Source: Pseudophaeobacter leonis (GTDB lineage: Bacteria > Pseudomonadota > Alphaproteobacteria > Rhodobacterales > Rhodobacteraceae). Taken from it: a DNA stretch of 64,000 bases. Positions 18,581-27,839 of the stretch are shown piece after piece. Made by a program: the position numbers and the translations under genes. Every line of letters starts with the position of its first letter. Within the stretch, counting starts at the first letter, position 1. The DNA is taken from assembly GCF_002087335.1 (NCBI RefSeq), contig NZ_MWVJ01000105.1:91419-155418 (forward strand), written 5' to 3'. The notes under the pieces were generated by a model that did no database searches, was not told where the DNA came from, and worked only from the letters and a program-made list of their open reading frames with translations.

Positions 18581-20719
18581 TTACCACTTTTTGGTGAGCG
18601 TGGCCGAGACCGTGCGACCGTCGCCAAAATAGGTGGAGAAATAGCCCACCGATGACACATAGGCCTCATCGGTCAGGTTGGTCACATTGAGCTGAAGTTC
18701 GGTGCCGTTGCCAAAATCATACGAGACGGCGGCATCAAACAGGGTGACGGAGTCAAGACTGTTGGCGTTGGCATTGAAGGCGTAGCGCTCGCCGATGTAG
18801 CGCGCGCCGGCCCCCACAGTCAGACCCGCAAGTGGCCCGCTTTGGACTTCTTTCGAGGCCCAGAGCTTAAACGTGTTTTTTGGCGTCAGGCCCAGCTCAT
18901 TGCCATTATTGTCGCCACCGATGATTTCGCTGTCTGAATAGGAGTAGCCGCCGGTGAAGCTCCAGCCATCGGCCAGATTGGCGCGCCCTTCCAGCTCTAG
19001 CCCACGGATGCGGGATTTGCCAACCTGATCATAGACCGTCACGCCTGCGCCATTCTGGACATAGACGGCGCGGTTCTCTTCGTCGAGCTGATAGAGCGAG
19101 GCGGTGACATAGGCGTCGATCGTTGCAGGCAGGTATTTTGGCCCCAGTTCCCACTGCTCACCTGTGGTCGGATCAAGCGGTGCACCGTCATCGCCAGGCT
19201 CGGCAAAGCTTTGGAATGAGGTGCCATAGGACAGATAGGCGGACACCCCGTTGTCCCAGACATAGCCAAGGCTTGCCTGGCCTGTGGTGGCACTGTCGTC
19301 GCGTGTCAGATTGGTTGTGCCGGGATAGCTGCCGACACCGGGAATGGTGTACAGCGTCTCGGACTGGCCTTCAGCCTTGTTCTGGTCGTGACGCAGGGCC
19401 AGGCCCGCGCGCCAGTTGCCAAATTCCAGCTCATCGCCAAGATAGATGCCAATCTGTTTCACCGTCACGTTTTTATCGGCAGACCAGCTGGTGCCGTCCT
19501 GAACCGCTGTGATCGGGGTATAATCCGGATTGGCGTAATCAAGGGCAGCCTGACCGTAGTAAAAGATGCTCGACGCGGTTTCCTCAAACCGGCTGGCATC
19601 AATCCCAAGGGTCAGGTTGTGCCGTACATTGCCGGTGTAGACATCGCCTTCAAGCCGCAGGTCGGTGGCGTAGGAGAGGACATCCTCGTCCTGCAACAAT
19701 TGCGTACGGGCCACATCGTTGCCACTCACAGCGCCGACAGACAGGTTGGAATAGGTCCAGTCGAATTTGGTGAGCCCCGTGTTGCTCACAAGTCGCCAGC
19801 CATTGGCGAACTCATGGGTGATCTGAGCCCCCAGATTGAAGGTCTTGCGATCCCCGTATTCCAGCGCTTCGTTGCCGAAATAAAAGTCGCGCAGATCTTC
19901 GTTCGAATGCACGCCAACCAGTGCATTTGGCACGCCAGAAGGCGAATCCGGGTCGTCATTCTGGTAGGAGCCCAGGAATTCAAAGGTTGTGGCGCTTGTC
20001 GGACGGTATTTCGTGGCAAGACCCAGATAGCCACCGGGATTGTCATATTCGCTGATGCCCAGCACCCGGTTGCCGGCCTTGCCAACAAAGCGATAGGCAA
20101 ACTGGTCGCTCGCCACGCGGTTGGCATCGCCAAATGCATAGTAGGACCCGTTGCTGTCAACGTGCAGCCCGGCCTCGTTTGTATCGCCATCGAACTGCGC
20201 GCGTTTCTGGATCAGGTTCACAAGGCCAGCCGGTGAGCCCGCGCCATAAAGCACCGAGTTCGGGCCGCGCAAAAGCTCTACCCGCTCCATGCCATAGAGA
20301 TCCAGCGAGGGTGCTCCGTAGTCCGGCCTGGTTGAGCGGCTGAAATGCAGCCCGTTCAGATAGATCTGGTTCTCCAGGTCCGCGCCCCGGACCGAGATCG
20401 AGTCAAACCGCGGGTCGGCGCCATAGGCCTCGGTCACAACGCCCGCAGAATACCCAAGCGCCTCTGACAGATTGTTGGCCGCCGTGTCCTCAATCTGATC
20501 CGTGGTCACCACGGTGACCGATGCGGGCGTTTCCAACAAAGAGCGTCCGCTTTTTGTCGAGGCCGTGGTGCCTGCCGCGTAGCCGACAACCGGGCCGGTG
20601 GGGTCTTCTTCGGACTGGATGATGATCTCATCAAGCTCGATGATGCTTTGCGCCTGTACAACGCCGGCCATAAGGGCCAGCGCACTTGTGCCGAGCAGGA
20701 GGGAAAATGTGAATTTCAT
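18581..20719 (-). CDS. TonB-dependent siderophore receptor
   Basis: 712 aa, intact. It has a signal peptide (residues 1-23, cleaved after VQA), a plug domain from about 55 to 170 (LLETPASVTVVTTDQIEDT, then SISVRGADLENQIYLNGL and MERVELLRGPNSVLYGAGSPAGLVN), a beta-barrel of long aromatic strands, and a C-terminal TVSATLTKKW ending in the Trp expected for outer-membrane insertion. It has the general features of ferrichrome/ferrioxamine-type receptors (FhuA/FoxA/FpvA group). It is the first structural gene of the uptake operon and lies just downstream of the AraC regulator. Confidence 0.92.
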   Translation of the reverse strand: MKFTFSLLLGTSALALMAGVVQAQSIIELDEIIIQSEEDPTGPVVGYAAGTTASTKSGRSLLETPASVTVVTTDQIEDTAANNLSEALGYSAGVVTEAYGADPRFDSISVRGADLENQIYLNGLHFSRSTRPDYGAPSLDLYGMERVELLRGPNSVLYGAGSPAGLVNLIQKRAQFDGDTNEAGLHVDSNGSYYAFGDANRVASDQFAYRFVGKAGNRVLGISEYDNPGGYLGLATKYRPTSATTFEFLGSYQNDDPDSPSGVPNALVGVHSNEDLRDFYFGNEALEYGDRKTFNLGAQITHEFANGWRLVSNTGLTKFDWTYSNLSVGAVSGNDVARTQLLQDEDVLSYATDLRLEGDVYTGNVRHNLTLGIDASRFEETASSIFYYGQAALDYANPDYTPITAVQDGTSWSADKNVTVKQIGIYLGDELEFGNWRAGLALRHDQNKAEGQSETLYTIPGVGSYPGTTNLTRDDSATTGQASLGYVWDNGVSAYLSYGTSFQSFAEPGDDGAPLDPTTGEQWELGPKYLPATIDAYVTASLYQLDEENRAVYVQNGAGVTVYDQVGKSRIRGLELEGRANLADGWSFTGGYSYSDSEIIGGDNNGNELGLTPKNTFKLWASKEVQSGPLAGLTVGAGARYIGERYAFNANANSLDSVTLFDAAVSYDFGNGTELQLNVTNLTDEAYVSSVGYFSTYFGDGRTVSATLTKKW

Positions 20720-20765
20720 GTCAGTGACTCTCGCTGGTCATTTTCCTGAGTGTTTAAATCAACTA

Positions 20766-21725
20766 TTAAACGCCGTCTTGAACGGTTCCGCCGTCATTTG
20801 TGCCAATCCGCCGCAAAGGTAACTCTTGTGTGTCGCGCCGCCATTGCGAGGGTGGCACGCCAACGGAGCGGCGAAACACCCGCGACAGATGGGCCTGATC
20901 GGAAAATCCCGTGGCCACCGCGATATCAGCCAGAGGACGCTGCGGGTCTGCCATCATGGCCTTTGCGGCGGCAACGCGACACTCTGCGATCCAGCGTTGC
21001 GGCGAAAGCCCGGCCGATTGTTTGAAGACGCGGCTGAACCAGCTCTCAGACAGCCCCACCACCTTGGCAAGTTCGGCCACGCCGACGGATCGGGCTATGG
21101 TTTGTGTCATGTGACGCTCAAGCGCGGCCATGTGCTGTGGCGGCAGGCCGCCGGAGGTGTGCGCCGGGGCGTTCAGCGGTGGCCCAATGACCGCCCCCAG
21201 CAGCGCCTGCAACAAACCTTCCAACACAAGTGCGCCCCGTTGGGGGGCCTCGACCTCGCCGGCGGCAAGGCGGGCCAGGGTCAGCAAGGCGCTGTCGTCG
21301 GGGGCAAACATCGCTTTGTGGGGGAGGCCCTGCACACCAACCGCCATGAGCCGCGCCTGCAGGGCGGCGGCATCAAAATGAAAATCGATATGGCTGAGGG
21401 TCTGCGCTTTGCCCAGCCTGCTCCAAAGCGGCACACCTGCGGGGACGAAAAACGCGCGGGTGCCAGGCCCGCCGACGGCCCCTGCCGCAGTTTTCAGCGC
21501 CATCAAGGGCGGCGTGACATCCAGGAAAATGACGAGACGCGGATCAGGCGCGGTATAAAACCCGCCGCCGCCTTGATCGCCTGCGACATGCCAGACATCG
21601 GCAACCGCGCCCGAAAGGGGCCGGAACCTCAAAGGTTTGAGCGTGCGTAAATGACGGGTCTGCGCCTCCATACGGGGGAGGAACGCCCGCGGGACGCGCA
21701 GGGATGGCAGGGGTGCGGAGGGCAT
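20766..21725 (-). CDS. AraC-family regulator of siderophore uptake
   Basis: Start taken at ATG 21725 (319 aa); a TTG at 21782 would add 19 residues and another ATG at 21671 would remove 18. Residues 1-190 form a sensing domain, and the C-terminal about 100 residues hold two helix-turn-helix motifs (GVAELAKVVGLSESWFSRVFKQSAGLSPQRWI and PLADIAVATGFSDQAHLSRVFRRSVGVPPSQWR, each shorter than 40 residues and here described in part). It lies immediately upstream of the receptor on the same strand (47-base gap), as do PchR/YbtA/AlcR-type activators that sense the ferric siderophore. Confidence 0.85.
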   Translation of the reverse strand: MPSAPLPSLRVPRAFLPRMEAQTRHLRTLKPLRFRPLSGAVADVWHVAGDQGGGGFYTAPDPRLVIFLDVTPPLMALKTAAGAVGGPGTRAFFVPAGVPLWSRLGKAQTLSHIDFHFDAAALQARLMAVGVQGLPHKAMFAPDDSALLTLARLAAGEVEAPQRGALVLEGLLQALLGAVIGPPLNAPAHTSGGLPPQHMAALERHMTQTIARSVGVAELAKVVGLSESWFSRVFKQSAGLSPQRWIAECRVAAAKAMMADPQRPLADIAVATGFSDQAHLSRVFRRSVGVPPSQWRRDTQELPLRRIGTNDGGTVQDGV

Positions 21726-21782
21726 AATGAGAATTGGTGAGACGTCTATGAGGGTTAGTTTTTTCTTACCTGACAAAAACAA

Positions 21783-22154
21783 TAAGATAAGTCAATGCTG
21801 CCGATAAACATGGTTAAGGCCTAAAGCAACAGAGCTCTGAGCCCCCTGCGCAGTATGGCCAACTGTATCTGCGCCCCGGTTTCAGCCTGGCTTTTGCCCT
21901 GCTTGGCTCGTCAGTCATCGCAGTAGACAGGCACCGCAGCAGGCCGGCACCGCAGCAGACAGGCTAGCTGGATGAAATCCGCTCAGGGCCCGCGCGTGAC
22001 TTTGCATCGGCCACTCACCGGCTTTTCTGACCTTGGTCAATGCGTGGCTATATCTTTGGGAGGGAGCCGACTGCTGATACCTTCCGGTTATCACGCTGTA
22101 TTAATGGGGAGAATATCATCCGGGGGTAGCGAGGTCGGCAAGCCCAAGACGCGA
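21783..22154. other. Divergent intergenic region without a supportable gene
   Basis: No open frame has convincing coding character. It holds a 16-bp tandem repeat and the terminator that follows. The region just upstream of the AraC gene, AT-rich around 21740-21790, is the likely promoter; a degenerate Fur-like TAATGAGAATTGG occurs at 21725. Confidence 0.4.
21920..21967. repeat. Three 16-bp tandem repeats
   Basis: GCAGTAGACAGGCACC, GCAGCAGGCCGGCACC and GCAGCAGACAGGCTAG lie head to tail with two to four differences. Confidence 0.8.
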
Positions 22155-22183
22155 CAAAGCCCCGGTGATTTACCGGGGCTTTG
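22155..22183. terminator. Terminator hairpin
   Basis: CAAAGCCCCGG, loop TGATTTA, CCGGGGCTTTG: an 11-bp perfect stem 22 bases past the stop of the minus-strand RTX gene. Downstream of it on the plus strand is CTGTTTA; on the minus strand there is no long U-run, but the stem ends in TTTG. Confidence 0.7.
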
Positions 22184-22205
22184 CTGTTTACATCAGGCTG
22201 CAGAA

Positions 22206-23453
22206 TTAGCCGAAGAGGAACAGGTCCGAGTTGGACAATGCAGCGAGACTGACATCATCGAAATCCAGCGTCACGTCGTCAAATGTGACCCGTGTTCCGG
22301 TGCCAGTTTCGGTGAAACGCAAGTCTTCGTAGCGGTTGGCGCCAGTTTCAATCTGAATCAGATCCCGGTTGACATTAAAGTCGGTCAGCGTGTCATGGCC
22401 ATCACCAGAGCGGAAGGCAAACACATCGGCCTGGCTGCCGCTCGTGAGGACGTCATCGCCCTCACCGCCGCGCAGGGTGTCATGGCCGCCACCACCAATC
22501 AGCCGGTCATTGCCGCTGCCACCATGCAGGTAGTCGGCATTTTTATTGCCAATCAGACGGTCATTGTCATCTCCCCCCGCGAGGGTGTCGCTGCCCTGGT
22601 TGCCGCGCAGAACGTCATTGCCATTGCCGCCATAGATCAGGTCATTGCCGGTGCCGCCATCCGCAGTATCATTTCCGGTCAACAGGCTGATTTCGTCGCT
22701 GCCGCCGCCAGAGTCGATCCGGTCATCTCCCCGGCTGCCGGTCATGTTGTCAGAGGCACCTGGTCCCTGCTCGACCATGGGATCCTCCGGATCGGGGGTA
22801 GGCTCTGGATCGGGCGTAGGTTCCGGGTCAGGGGTTGGCTCCGGGTCGGGCGTAGGCTCTGGGTCAGGCTCTCCGGGGATGCCTTGGCGCAGATCGATCA
22901 CCTGGTCGTTCAGCCGCAGGAATTCGACCGAGTTCAGGGTGTCGGTGCCAAAGCGGCTGGTAACCTCGATCCCTGATGAGGTTTCAGCCAGGGTAACCTG
23001 AGAAGAATGGGCCCGCAGGACAAAGGTATCTCTGCCCGAGCCGCCATACACAGTGTCGTCGCCCTCGCCGAGCTCGATGACGTCGTTGCCGGTGCCCGTC
23101 ATCCAGAACTCTGGTGCTGAACTTGCAGAGGTGACGCGGGTATTTCCCTCAAATACTTCGTTGTTTAAAGTAATGAGTGACGCATTTCCGTATGCCAGCA
23201 GGCCCATATCCAGACCAGATACAGAGGCCACGGCTGTGCCATATTGCGCCAGGGATATGCCTGTAACCGTCCAGCTGTAGGCTGAACTGCTGCTGAAGTC
23301 CCCGGTGATGGCCCAAACGTGGCCGTTGTCCCCAACCATTTCAATGCGAGAGGAATTTATCTGGGTTACTGTGGGGTCTGTTGCGTCTTCGTGAACAAAG
23401 AGGTCGTAGAAGCCATGATTGCCGCTTGAATCTGCTATAGTCACAATGGTCAT
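22206..23453 (-). CDS. RTX calcium-binding protein with a PDPEPT linker
   Basis: 415 aa. Residues 1-110 are a novel N-terminal domain without signal peptide; a short RTX-like block (TGNDVIELGEGDDTVYGG) follows near 120. A low-complexity linker of about five DPEPTP units spans about 196-222, and a long array of hemolysin-type nonapeptides follows (residues about 235-345, GGNGNDVLRGNQGSD). A C-terminal beta region ends in SDLFLFG, a typical type I secretion end. Probably secreted and calcium-folded outside the cell. No protease, lipase or adhesin catalytic motif is visible. A terminator lies downstream. Confidence 0.75.
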   Translation of the reverse strand: MTIVTIADSSGNHGFYDLFVHEDATDPTVTQINSSRIEMVGDNGHVWAITGDFSSSSAYSWTVTGISLAQYGTAVASVSGLDMGLLAYGNASLITLNNEVFEGNTRVTSASSAPEFWMTGTGNDVIELGEGDDTVYGGSGRDTFVLRAHSSQVTLAETSSGIEVTSRFGTDTLNSVEFLRLNDQVIDLRQGIPGEPDPEPTPDPEPTPDPEPTPDPEPTPDPEDPMVEQGPGASDNMTGSRGDDRIDSGGGSDEISLLTGNDTADGGTGNDLIYGGNGNDVLRGNQGSDTLAGGDDNDRLIGNKNADYLHGGSGNDRLIGGGGHDTLRGGEGDDVLTSGSQADVFAFRSGDGHDTLTDFNVNRDLIQIETGANRYEDLRFTETGTGTRVTFDDVTLDFDDVSLAALSNSDLFLFG

Positions 23454-24035
23454 TTTAAAAATACCCCAATATTTCAGTGTGTTGAGTGTATTTCTAATAT
23501 ACTTAAAGTTTATTGCAAGACTTATTTAACACTTGGTTAATACCGGCCAGTCACGGGATCTTAGACCGCGCTGAAGAACGGCTTTGGCGGAGTTTTGCGT
23601 GGTCGGGCAGATTTCAGCGCTCCTGCACTGCCAGATCAAGGGGGCGCGCGGTGCTGCGCCGTGTCTTTGTCAGAGGCTCGTGGCTGCTGCTCATTGGTTG
23701 TCGGTCATTGGTTTTAACGGCGGCCACTGTCTTGCCGAGTGTGGCGCGCAAGCGGATCTGTTCCTGCTCAACACGGGTCTCAACACGGGGCGCAATTTTG
23801 GGCGCAGTCTGTGCCGCAGTCGCCACATGCTGAGTGTCAGGTTGTTTTCCTTTAGGGCGGGATGCTGATGATCGGAGCGCAGTTTGCCTTTGCGCTGGGC
23901 ACTCTCACAGGCTTGCAGGTCGGCCTGCCGCTGTATCTGTAACTGTATCCTTATCTGTAGGTCGCGGGCCTGAGGGGTGACCAAGCGGGGAGGCCGCAAT
24001 GGACCCTCCCGCCCGAGGCATATTTACGCGCGGCG
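23454..24035. other. No supportable gene
   Basis: Short open frames of 70-106 codons occur on both strands, but they overlap one another and have no recognisable motif or ribosome binding site. A 12-base direct repeat (CTCAACACGGG twice) occurs near 23767-23790. The first 80 bases are AT-rich and are the probable promoter of the RTX gene at 22206-23453. Confidence 0.4.
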
Positions 24036-24713
24036 CTAGTCGTTAAACCCCAAAAACCGCGTGGTGTTTTCAATCGGGCGTCGCCGCGAGACAACCGAAT
24101 TCGCGACAAACGCGTCATCGGGCCAGCCAAGTGCTACACAGGTCAGAATGATCTGATCCTCCGGGATATTTGCCACCTCGCGCACCACGGGGCTTTGCAT
24201 GATGCCCTGACCATTGATCACCGCCCCGAGGCCTTTGGCCCAGGCGGCCAGTACCAGACCATAGGTCATCGCGCCGGTGTCAAAATGGGCGATTGTATTG
24301 TCCAGAAGGGCGCGGTCAAAGCAGACAACAATCGAGACGGGCGCGTCGAACTGGCGAAAGCCGCGCATGACCCAGTCCTGCCGGCGCTCCTTGTCGTGGC
24401 GCTCGATGCCCATGGCCTCAAACAGCTGAACGGCGATTTCGATCTGACGGGCGCGGTGCTCTCCCTCATAGGCGGCGTATTCCTCGATATCCCGGCTGGG
24501 AGGCGTGCCATCCAGCATGCGGTCCGTATTGCCCTGGCGCACGCGTTCAAGCGGCTCACCGGTCAGGACATGCAGATGCCAGGGCTGGGTGTTCATCGAC
24601 GATGGCGCGCGGTTGGCCAGTGCAATGATGTCTTGCAGCAGCTCCTGCGAAACGGGGTCTTTGGTAAAGCCGCGGATAGAGCGGCGTTCTTGCATTGCCT
24701 GTTCGAGATTCAT
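24036..24713 (-). CDS. Nitroreductase family flavoprotein
   Basis: 225 aa, full length. Landmarks of the FMN-dependent nitroreductase fold are RRSIRGFTKDPVS (residues 10-22), RAPSSMNTQPW (35-45, FMN contact), GLGAVINGQGIM (about 162-173) and VALGWPDD near 195. Reduces nitroaromatics, quinones or related substrates with NAD(P)H in the cytoplasm; the physiological substrate cannot be told. It is a single gene flanked by long intergenic stretches. Confidence 0.88.
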   Translation of the reverse strand: MNLEQAMQERRSIRGFTKDPVSQELLQDIIALANRAPSSMNTQPWHLHVLTGEPLERVRQGNTDRMLDGTPPSRDIEEYAAYEGEHRARQIEIAVQLFEAMGIERHDKERRQDWVMRGFRQFDAPVSIVVCFDRALLDNTIAHFDTGAMTYGLVLAAWAKGLGAVINGQGIMQSPVVREVANIPEDQIILTCVALGWPDDAFVANSVVSRRRPIENTTRFLGFND

Positions 24714-25094
24714 GACTTGCCTTTATATTTGCTAAGGGAGGCCGCTACGCAGGGGCCGTGAAGAGTGGGCGTCTTGCCAGGTCTGGACGGGGCAGGCTTC
24801 GTTCCAAGCACCCTATGGCAAGACCAAATGAGGTTCTGTCAGGACCTTAAACGCAATCAGGCTGGCTTGCAGAGTGGCTTTGCGATGTGCCGTCCCGGCA
24901 CAAACCACCGCCACCACGCTGCCATGACATCACCGCCACGCCGTCGCAAGGCGGCACCCGCGGCCATAAACGCCTTGACCAACAGGGATACTCAGGTAGG
25001 CGTGCTAGACAGTTGACAAGACTTAGGTGCTTTTGCAGCCGCATTTTCGTGTCGCAAGGCAAAGAGGTCAGGACCTGGCAGGCGGTAAGACGAC
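24714..25094. other. No supportable gene
   Basis: Short overlapping frames only, none with recognisable character. It separates the divergent nitroreductase and hydrolase genes and should hold both promoters. Confidence 0.4.
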
Positions 25095-26747
25095 ATGAGT
25101 GACAGCGCTGAGACATCATCCTGGTGGCAGCCTTCTCTGGCGGGGCTATATATCGGCGCGCTGCTTTGCATCGCAACATTCTGGCCCTCGCTGATTCCGC
25201 GGCCCTGGGCGTTTCAGGGCGTGTTGTCAGGGCTGGTTTTTGCGCTGGGCTATGGGCTTGGCGTGCTGATGATCAGGATCTGGCGCTATCTTGAGCTGCC
25301 CTTGCTGACGAGCCGCTGGCGCCGGGTGATGGCCCTTGCGCTGATATGTTCCAGTGTGCTGCTGGCAGGCTATGCGTTCTGGAACGCTGCCCAATGGCAA
25401 AATGTCACGCGACGGCTGATGCAAATGCCTGAAGTGGAAGAAAGCTATTATGCGCAGATTACGGCAATTGGAGCAGCCACGGCCCTGTCGCTGATACTGG
25501 CGGCCAGCGCCTTGTTTGCAGCGCTGAAATGGGCGGCGCGGCTACCGCTGTATTATGTGCGCCGCCGGGTCGCCTCACTGGTGGGGGCGGTGTTGTTTCT
25601 GGCCATACTGACAACGGCGGCGAATGACACCCTGATCAAAGGCGCCATCAGCGCCCTCGACTCTGCACAGGCGGCGATCGACATAACCGACCCGCCCGGT
25701 GCCGCCCCGCCGCAAGAGCCAACGCGGTCGGGCAGTGCCGCCTCTTTGATCGACTGGGAACGTCTGGGAAAGGCGGGCAAACTGTTTGTCCACCAGGGCC
25801 CGCGGGCCCGCGATATCGAAGCCTTTTCAGGCGCCCCGGCGCAGGAGCCAATCCGGGTCTATGTGGGCTTGCGCTCGGCGGATACCGCCCGCGATCAGGC
25901 CCGTCTGGCGGTGCGGGAATTGCAACAGGTTGGAGCCTTCTCCCGGCGCTTGCTGGTTATTGCCACCCCTACGGGCACCGGCTGGCTGCAAAACGGCGCG
26001 ATTGCGCCTCTGGAATATATGCACGATGGCGATATCGCCACGGTGGGGGTGCAGTATTCCTATTTGCCCAGCCCGCAGTCGCTGATTTTGCAACCGGGAC
26101 TGGCGCAGGAGTCTGCCACCCTCGTTTTTGATGTGATCTACAATTATTGGAAATCCCTGCCTGTCGAGGCCCGCCCAAAACTCTATCTCTTTGGGTTGAG
26201 CCTGGGCTCGCTGGGATCCGAGACCTCGCTGCCGCTTTATGCCTATGTGAGTGATCCGTTTCATGGCGCGCTTTGGGCAGGCCCGACCTTTCGCAATCCT
26301 TTGTGGAAGCGGGTGCAAAGCAACCGGAACGCAGGCTCGCCCGCCTGGCAGCCGCGATTTGAAAACGGCGCCCTTTTCCGGGTATTTGGTCCGGGTATGA
26401 CAGGCGCAGATCAGAGGCAGGGCTGGAGCCCGATCCGCACGGTTTTTCTGGCGAACCCCTCGGATCCGATTGTGTTTTTTGAAGAAAACATGTGGTCACA
26501 TCAGCCGGACTGGATGAGCGACCCGCGAGGAGGCGATGTTGCCGAGACCTTTACCTGGGTGCCGCTGGTCACCTTTTTCCAGGTGGCGGTGGACATGCTG
26601 TCGGCGGCCAATGTGCCAGCCGGGCACGGGCACAACTACGCGGTGCGCGACTATGCCGAGGCCTGGGCGACAGTGACCGCGCGCGACGAGTGGAGCCAAC
26701 AGGACACCCGCCGCCTGGAGGCCCTGATCGCGAATGAGGACTGGTGA
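25095..26747 (+). CDS. Membrane-bound alpha/beta hydrolase family protein
   Basis: 550 aa. The N-terminal 180 residues contain four or five membrane helices (GLYIGALLCIATFWPSLIP, GVLSGLVFALGYGLGVLMI, VMALALICSSVLLAGYAFW). The C-terminal cytoplasmic or periplasmic half is a predicted alpha/beta hydrolase with the nucleophile elbow GLSLG (in LYLFGLSLGSLG, about residue 371-375). This is the two-domain architecture of the alpha/beta-hydrolase family once called DUF2319. Substrate unknown. The start at 25095 follows a weak site (GGCGGTAAGACGAC). Confidence 0.8.
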   Translation: MSDSAETSSWWQPSLAGLYIGALLCIATFWPSLIPRPWAFQGVLSGLVFALGYGLGVLMIRIWRYLELPLLTSRWRRVMALALICSSVLLAGYAFWNAAQWQNVTRRLMQMPEVEESYYAQITAIGAATALSLILAASALFAALKWAARLPLYYVRRRVASLVGAVLFLAILTTAANDTLIKGAISALDSAQAAIDITDPPGAAPPQEPTRSGSAASLIDWERLGKAGKLFVHQGPRARDIEAFSGAPAQEPIRVYVGLRSADTARDQARLAVRELQQVGAFSRRLLVIATPTGTGWLQNGAIAPLEYMHDGDIATVGVQYSYLPSPQSLILQPGLAQESATLVFDVIYNYWKSLPVEARPKLYLFGLSLGSLGSETSLPLYAYVSDPFHGALWAGPTFRNPLWKRVQSNRNAGSPAWQPRFENGALFRVFGPGMTGADQRQGWSPIRTVFLANPSDPIVFFEENMWSHQPDWMSDPRGGDVAETFTWVPLVTFFQVAVDMLSAANVPAGHGHNYAVRDYAEAWATVTARDEWSQQDTRRLEALIANEDW

Positions 26748-26799
26748 CGCGGGCAAGGTCAGGCAGGGTCTTGGCAGGGCAAGATCAATGGCCGATTGA

Positions 26800-27729
26800 C
26801 TAGGGTTTCACGTCCACGGTGTAGGGCTGCAGGCTTTCCAAAAACGTGTCGACAAAATCCAGCGACAACAGTGATCTGCTGCCAGAGGCCGGCCTGAGGA
26901 TAGAGAGCCAGTGAAAGATCTCAGGCTCAAACGGGCGCATCTCGAGGCCTTTGGAGTTGAACTGATCCGCATCCAGAGCGCTGACAACCGAGACCCCCTG
27001 ACCCTGTGCCACCATGATGCAGGCGGTCGAAAACTGACGCACCTCCACCCAGGAGTTCATCAGGACGCCGTAGTCGGCAAAGGCCTGCGACAGGCTGGTG
27101 AAAAAGGGACTGCCCTTGCGGGTGTGGATAATGCGTTCTTCCACAAGATCCAGCGGCGAGATGCAGTCCAGGCGGGACAGGCGGTGGCCGGTTGGGAAGA
27201 TGCACACGGTTTTTATCGCAATATCAATGTGCTCGACAGCGGGGTGGCCGGAAAACCCGTCTGTGATGCCGCAGTCGTATTGCTCGCCGATGATCCACTC
27301 CAGGATACGTTCCGGGCGGTCTGGCTCAAGGGTTAGGTTCACCCCGGGACGCTGCTGCAGAAACTGCGCCAGCATTTGCGGCAAATGCGAGCTGGCAAAG
27401 CCCGGAAGGCAGGCAATCCGCAAATGCCCTGCGGTGCGGTCCTTCAGATCCCGGTTCAGCTCTTCCAGATGACGCAGGCTGTCGAACACGCGGCCAACCT
27501 CGGACAAAAGATAGCGGGCCTCGCTGGTGGGAATCAGCATTCCGTCCTTACGCCGAAACAGCTCGATCGCAACCGAGTTTGAAAAGTCGGACAAAAGGCG
27601 ACTGGTGGCCGGTTGTGAAATCCCCAAAGATTTCGCGGCGCGTGTCACCGATCCTGTCTGCGCAACCGCCTGAAAGGCTTCGAGCTGTCTCAGTCTAAAT
27701 TTCAAGGGCTTAGAACCTATCTGTCTCAA
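26800..27729 (-). CDS. LysR-family transcriptional regulator
   Basis: 309 aa. The N-terminal winged helix-turn-helix has FQAVAQTGSVTRAAKSLG and QPATSRLLSDF (residues about 20-53); the co-inducer domain follows (residues 95-300). It is divergent from the ugp operon with a 110-base gap that contains a perfect inverted repeat with TTG spacer, so it is likely to control ugp and itself. The effector may be glycerol-3-phosphate or a related compound; this is inference. Confidence 0.88.
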   Translation of the reverse strand: MRQIGSKPLKFRLRQLEAFQAVAQTGSVTRAAKSLGISQPATSRLLSDFSNSVAIELFRRKDGMLIPTSEARYLLSEVGRVFDSLRHLEELNRDLKDRTAGHLRIACLPGFASSHLPQMLAQFLQQRPGVNLTLEPDRPERILEWIIGEQYDCGITDGFSGHPAVEHIDIAIKTVCIFPTGHRLSRLDCISPLDLVEERIIHTRKGSPFFTSLSQAFADYGVLMNSWVEVRQFSTACIMVAQGQGVSVVSALDADQFNSKGLEMRPFEPEIFHWLSILRPASGSRSLLSLDFVDTFLESLQPYTVDVKP

Positions 27730-27744
27730 TTCTTATCAAATTAT

Positions 27745-27759
27745 ATAACATTGTGTTAT
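27745..27759. promoter_or_regulatory. Candidate LysR operator upstream of ugpB
   Basis: ATAACA-TTG-TGTTAT: a perfect 6-bp inverted repeat with the T-N11-A form of LysR binding sites, midway between the divergent LysR gene and ugpB (81 bases upstream of the ugpB start). Confidence 0.55.
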
Positions 27760-27839
27760 GTGGATTGTCAAAAAACTTTCGCTTGCATTATGTGCAGGCT
27801 TGCTCATTCTTTGCGCATCAAATGAACGGGGAGAACACA

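Noticed and set aside
21723..21742. Fur box upstream of the AraC gene
   Set aside because: Only TAATGAGAATTGG matches in part, the site overlaps the start codon, and one half is missing.
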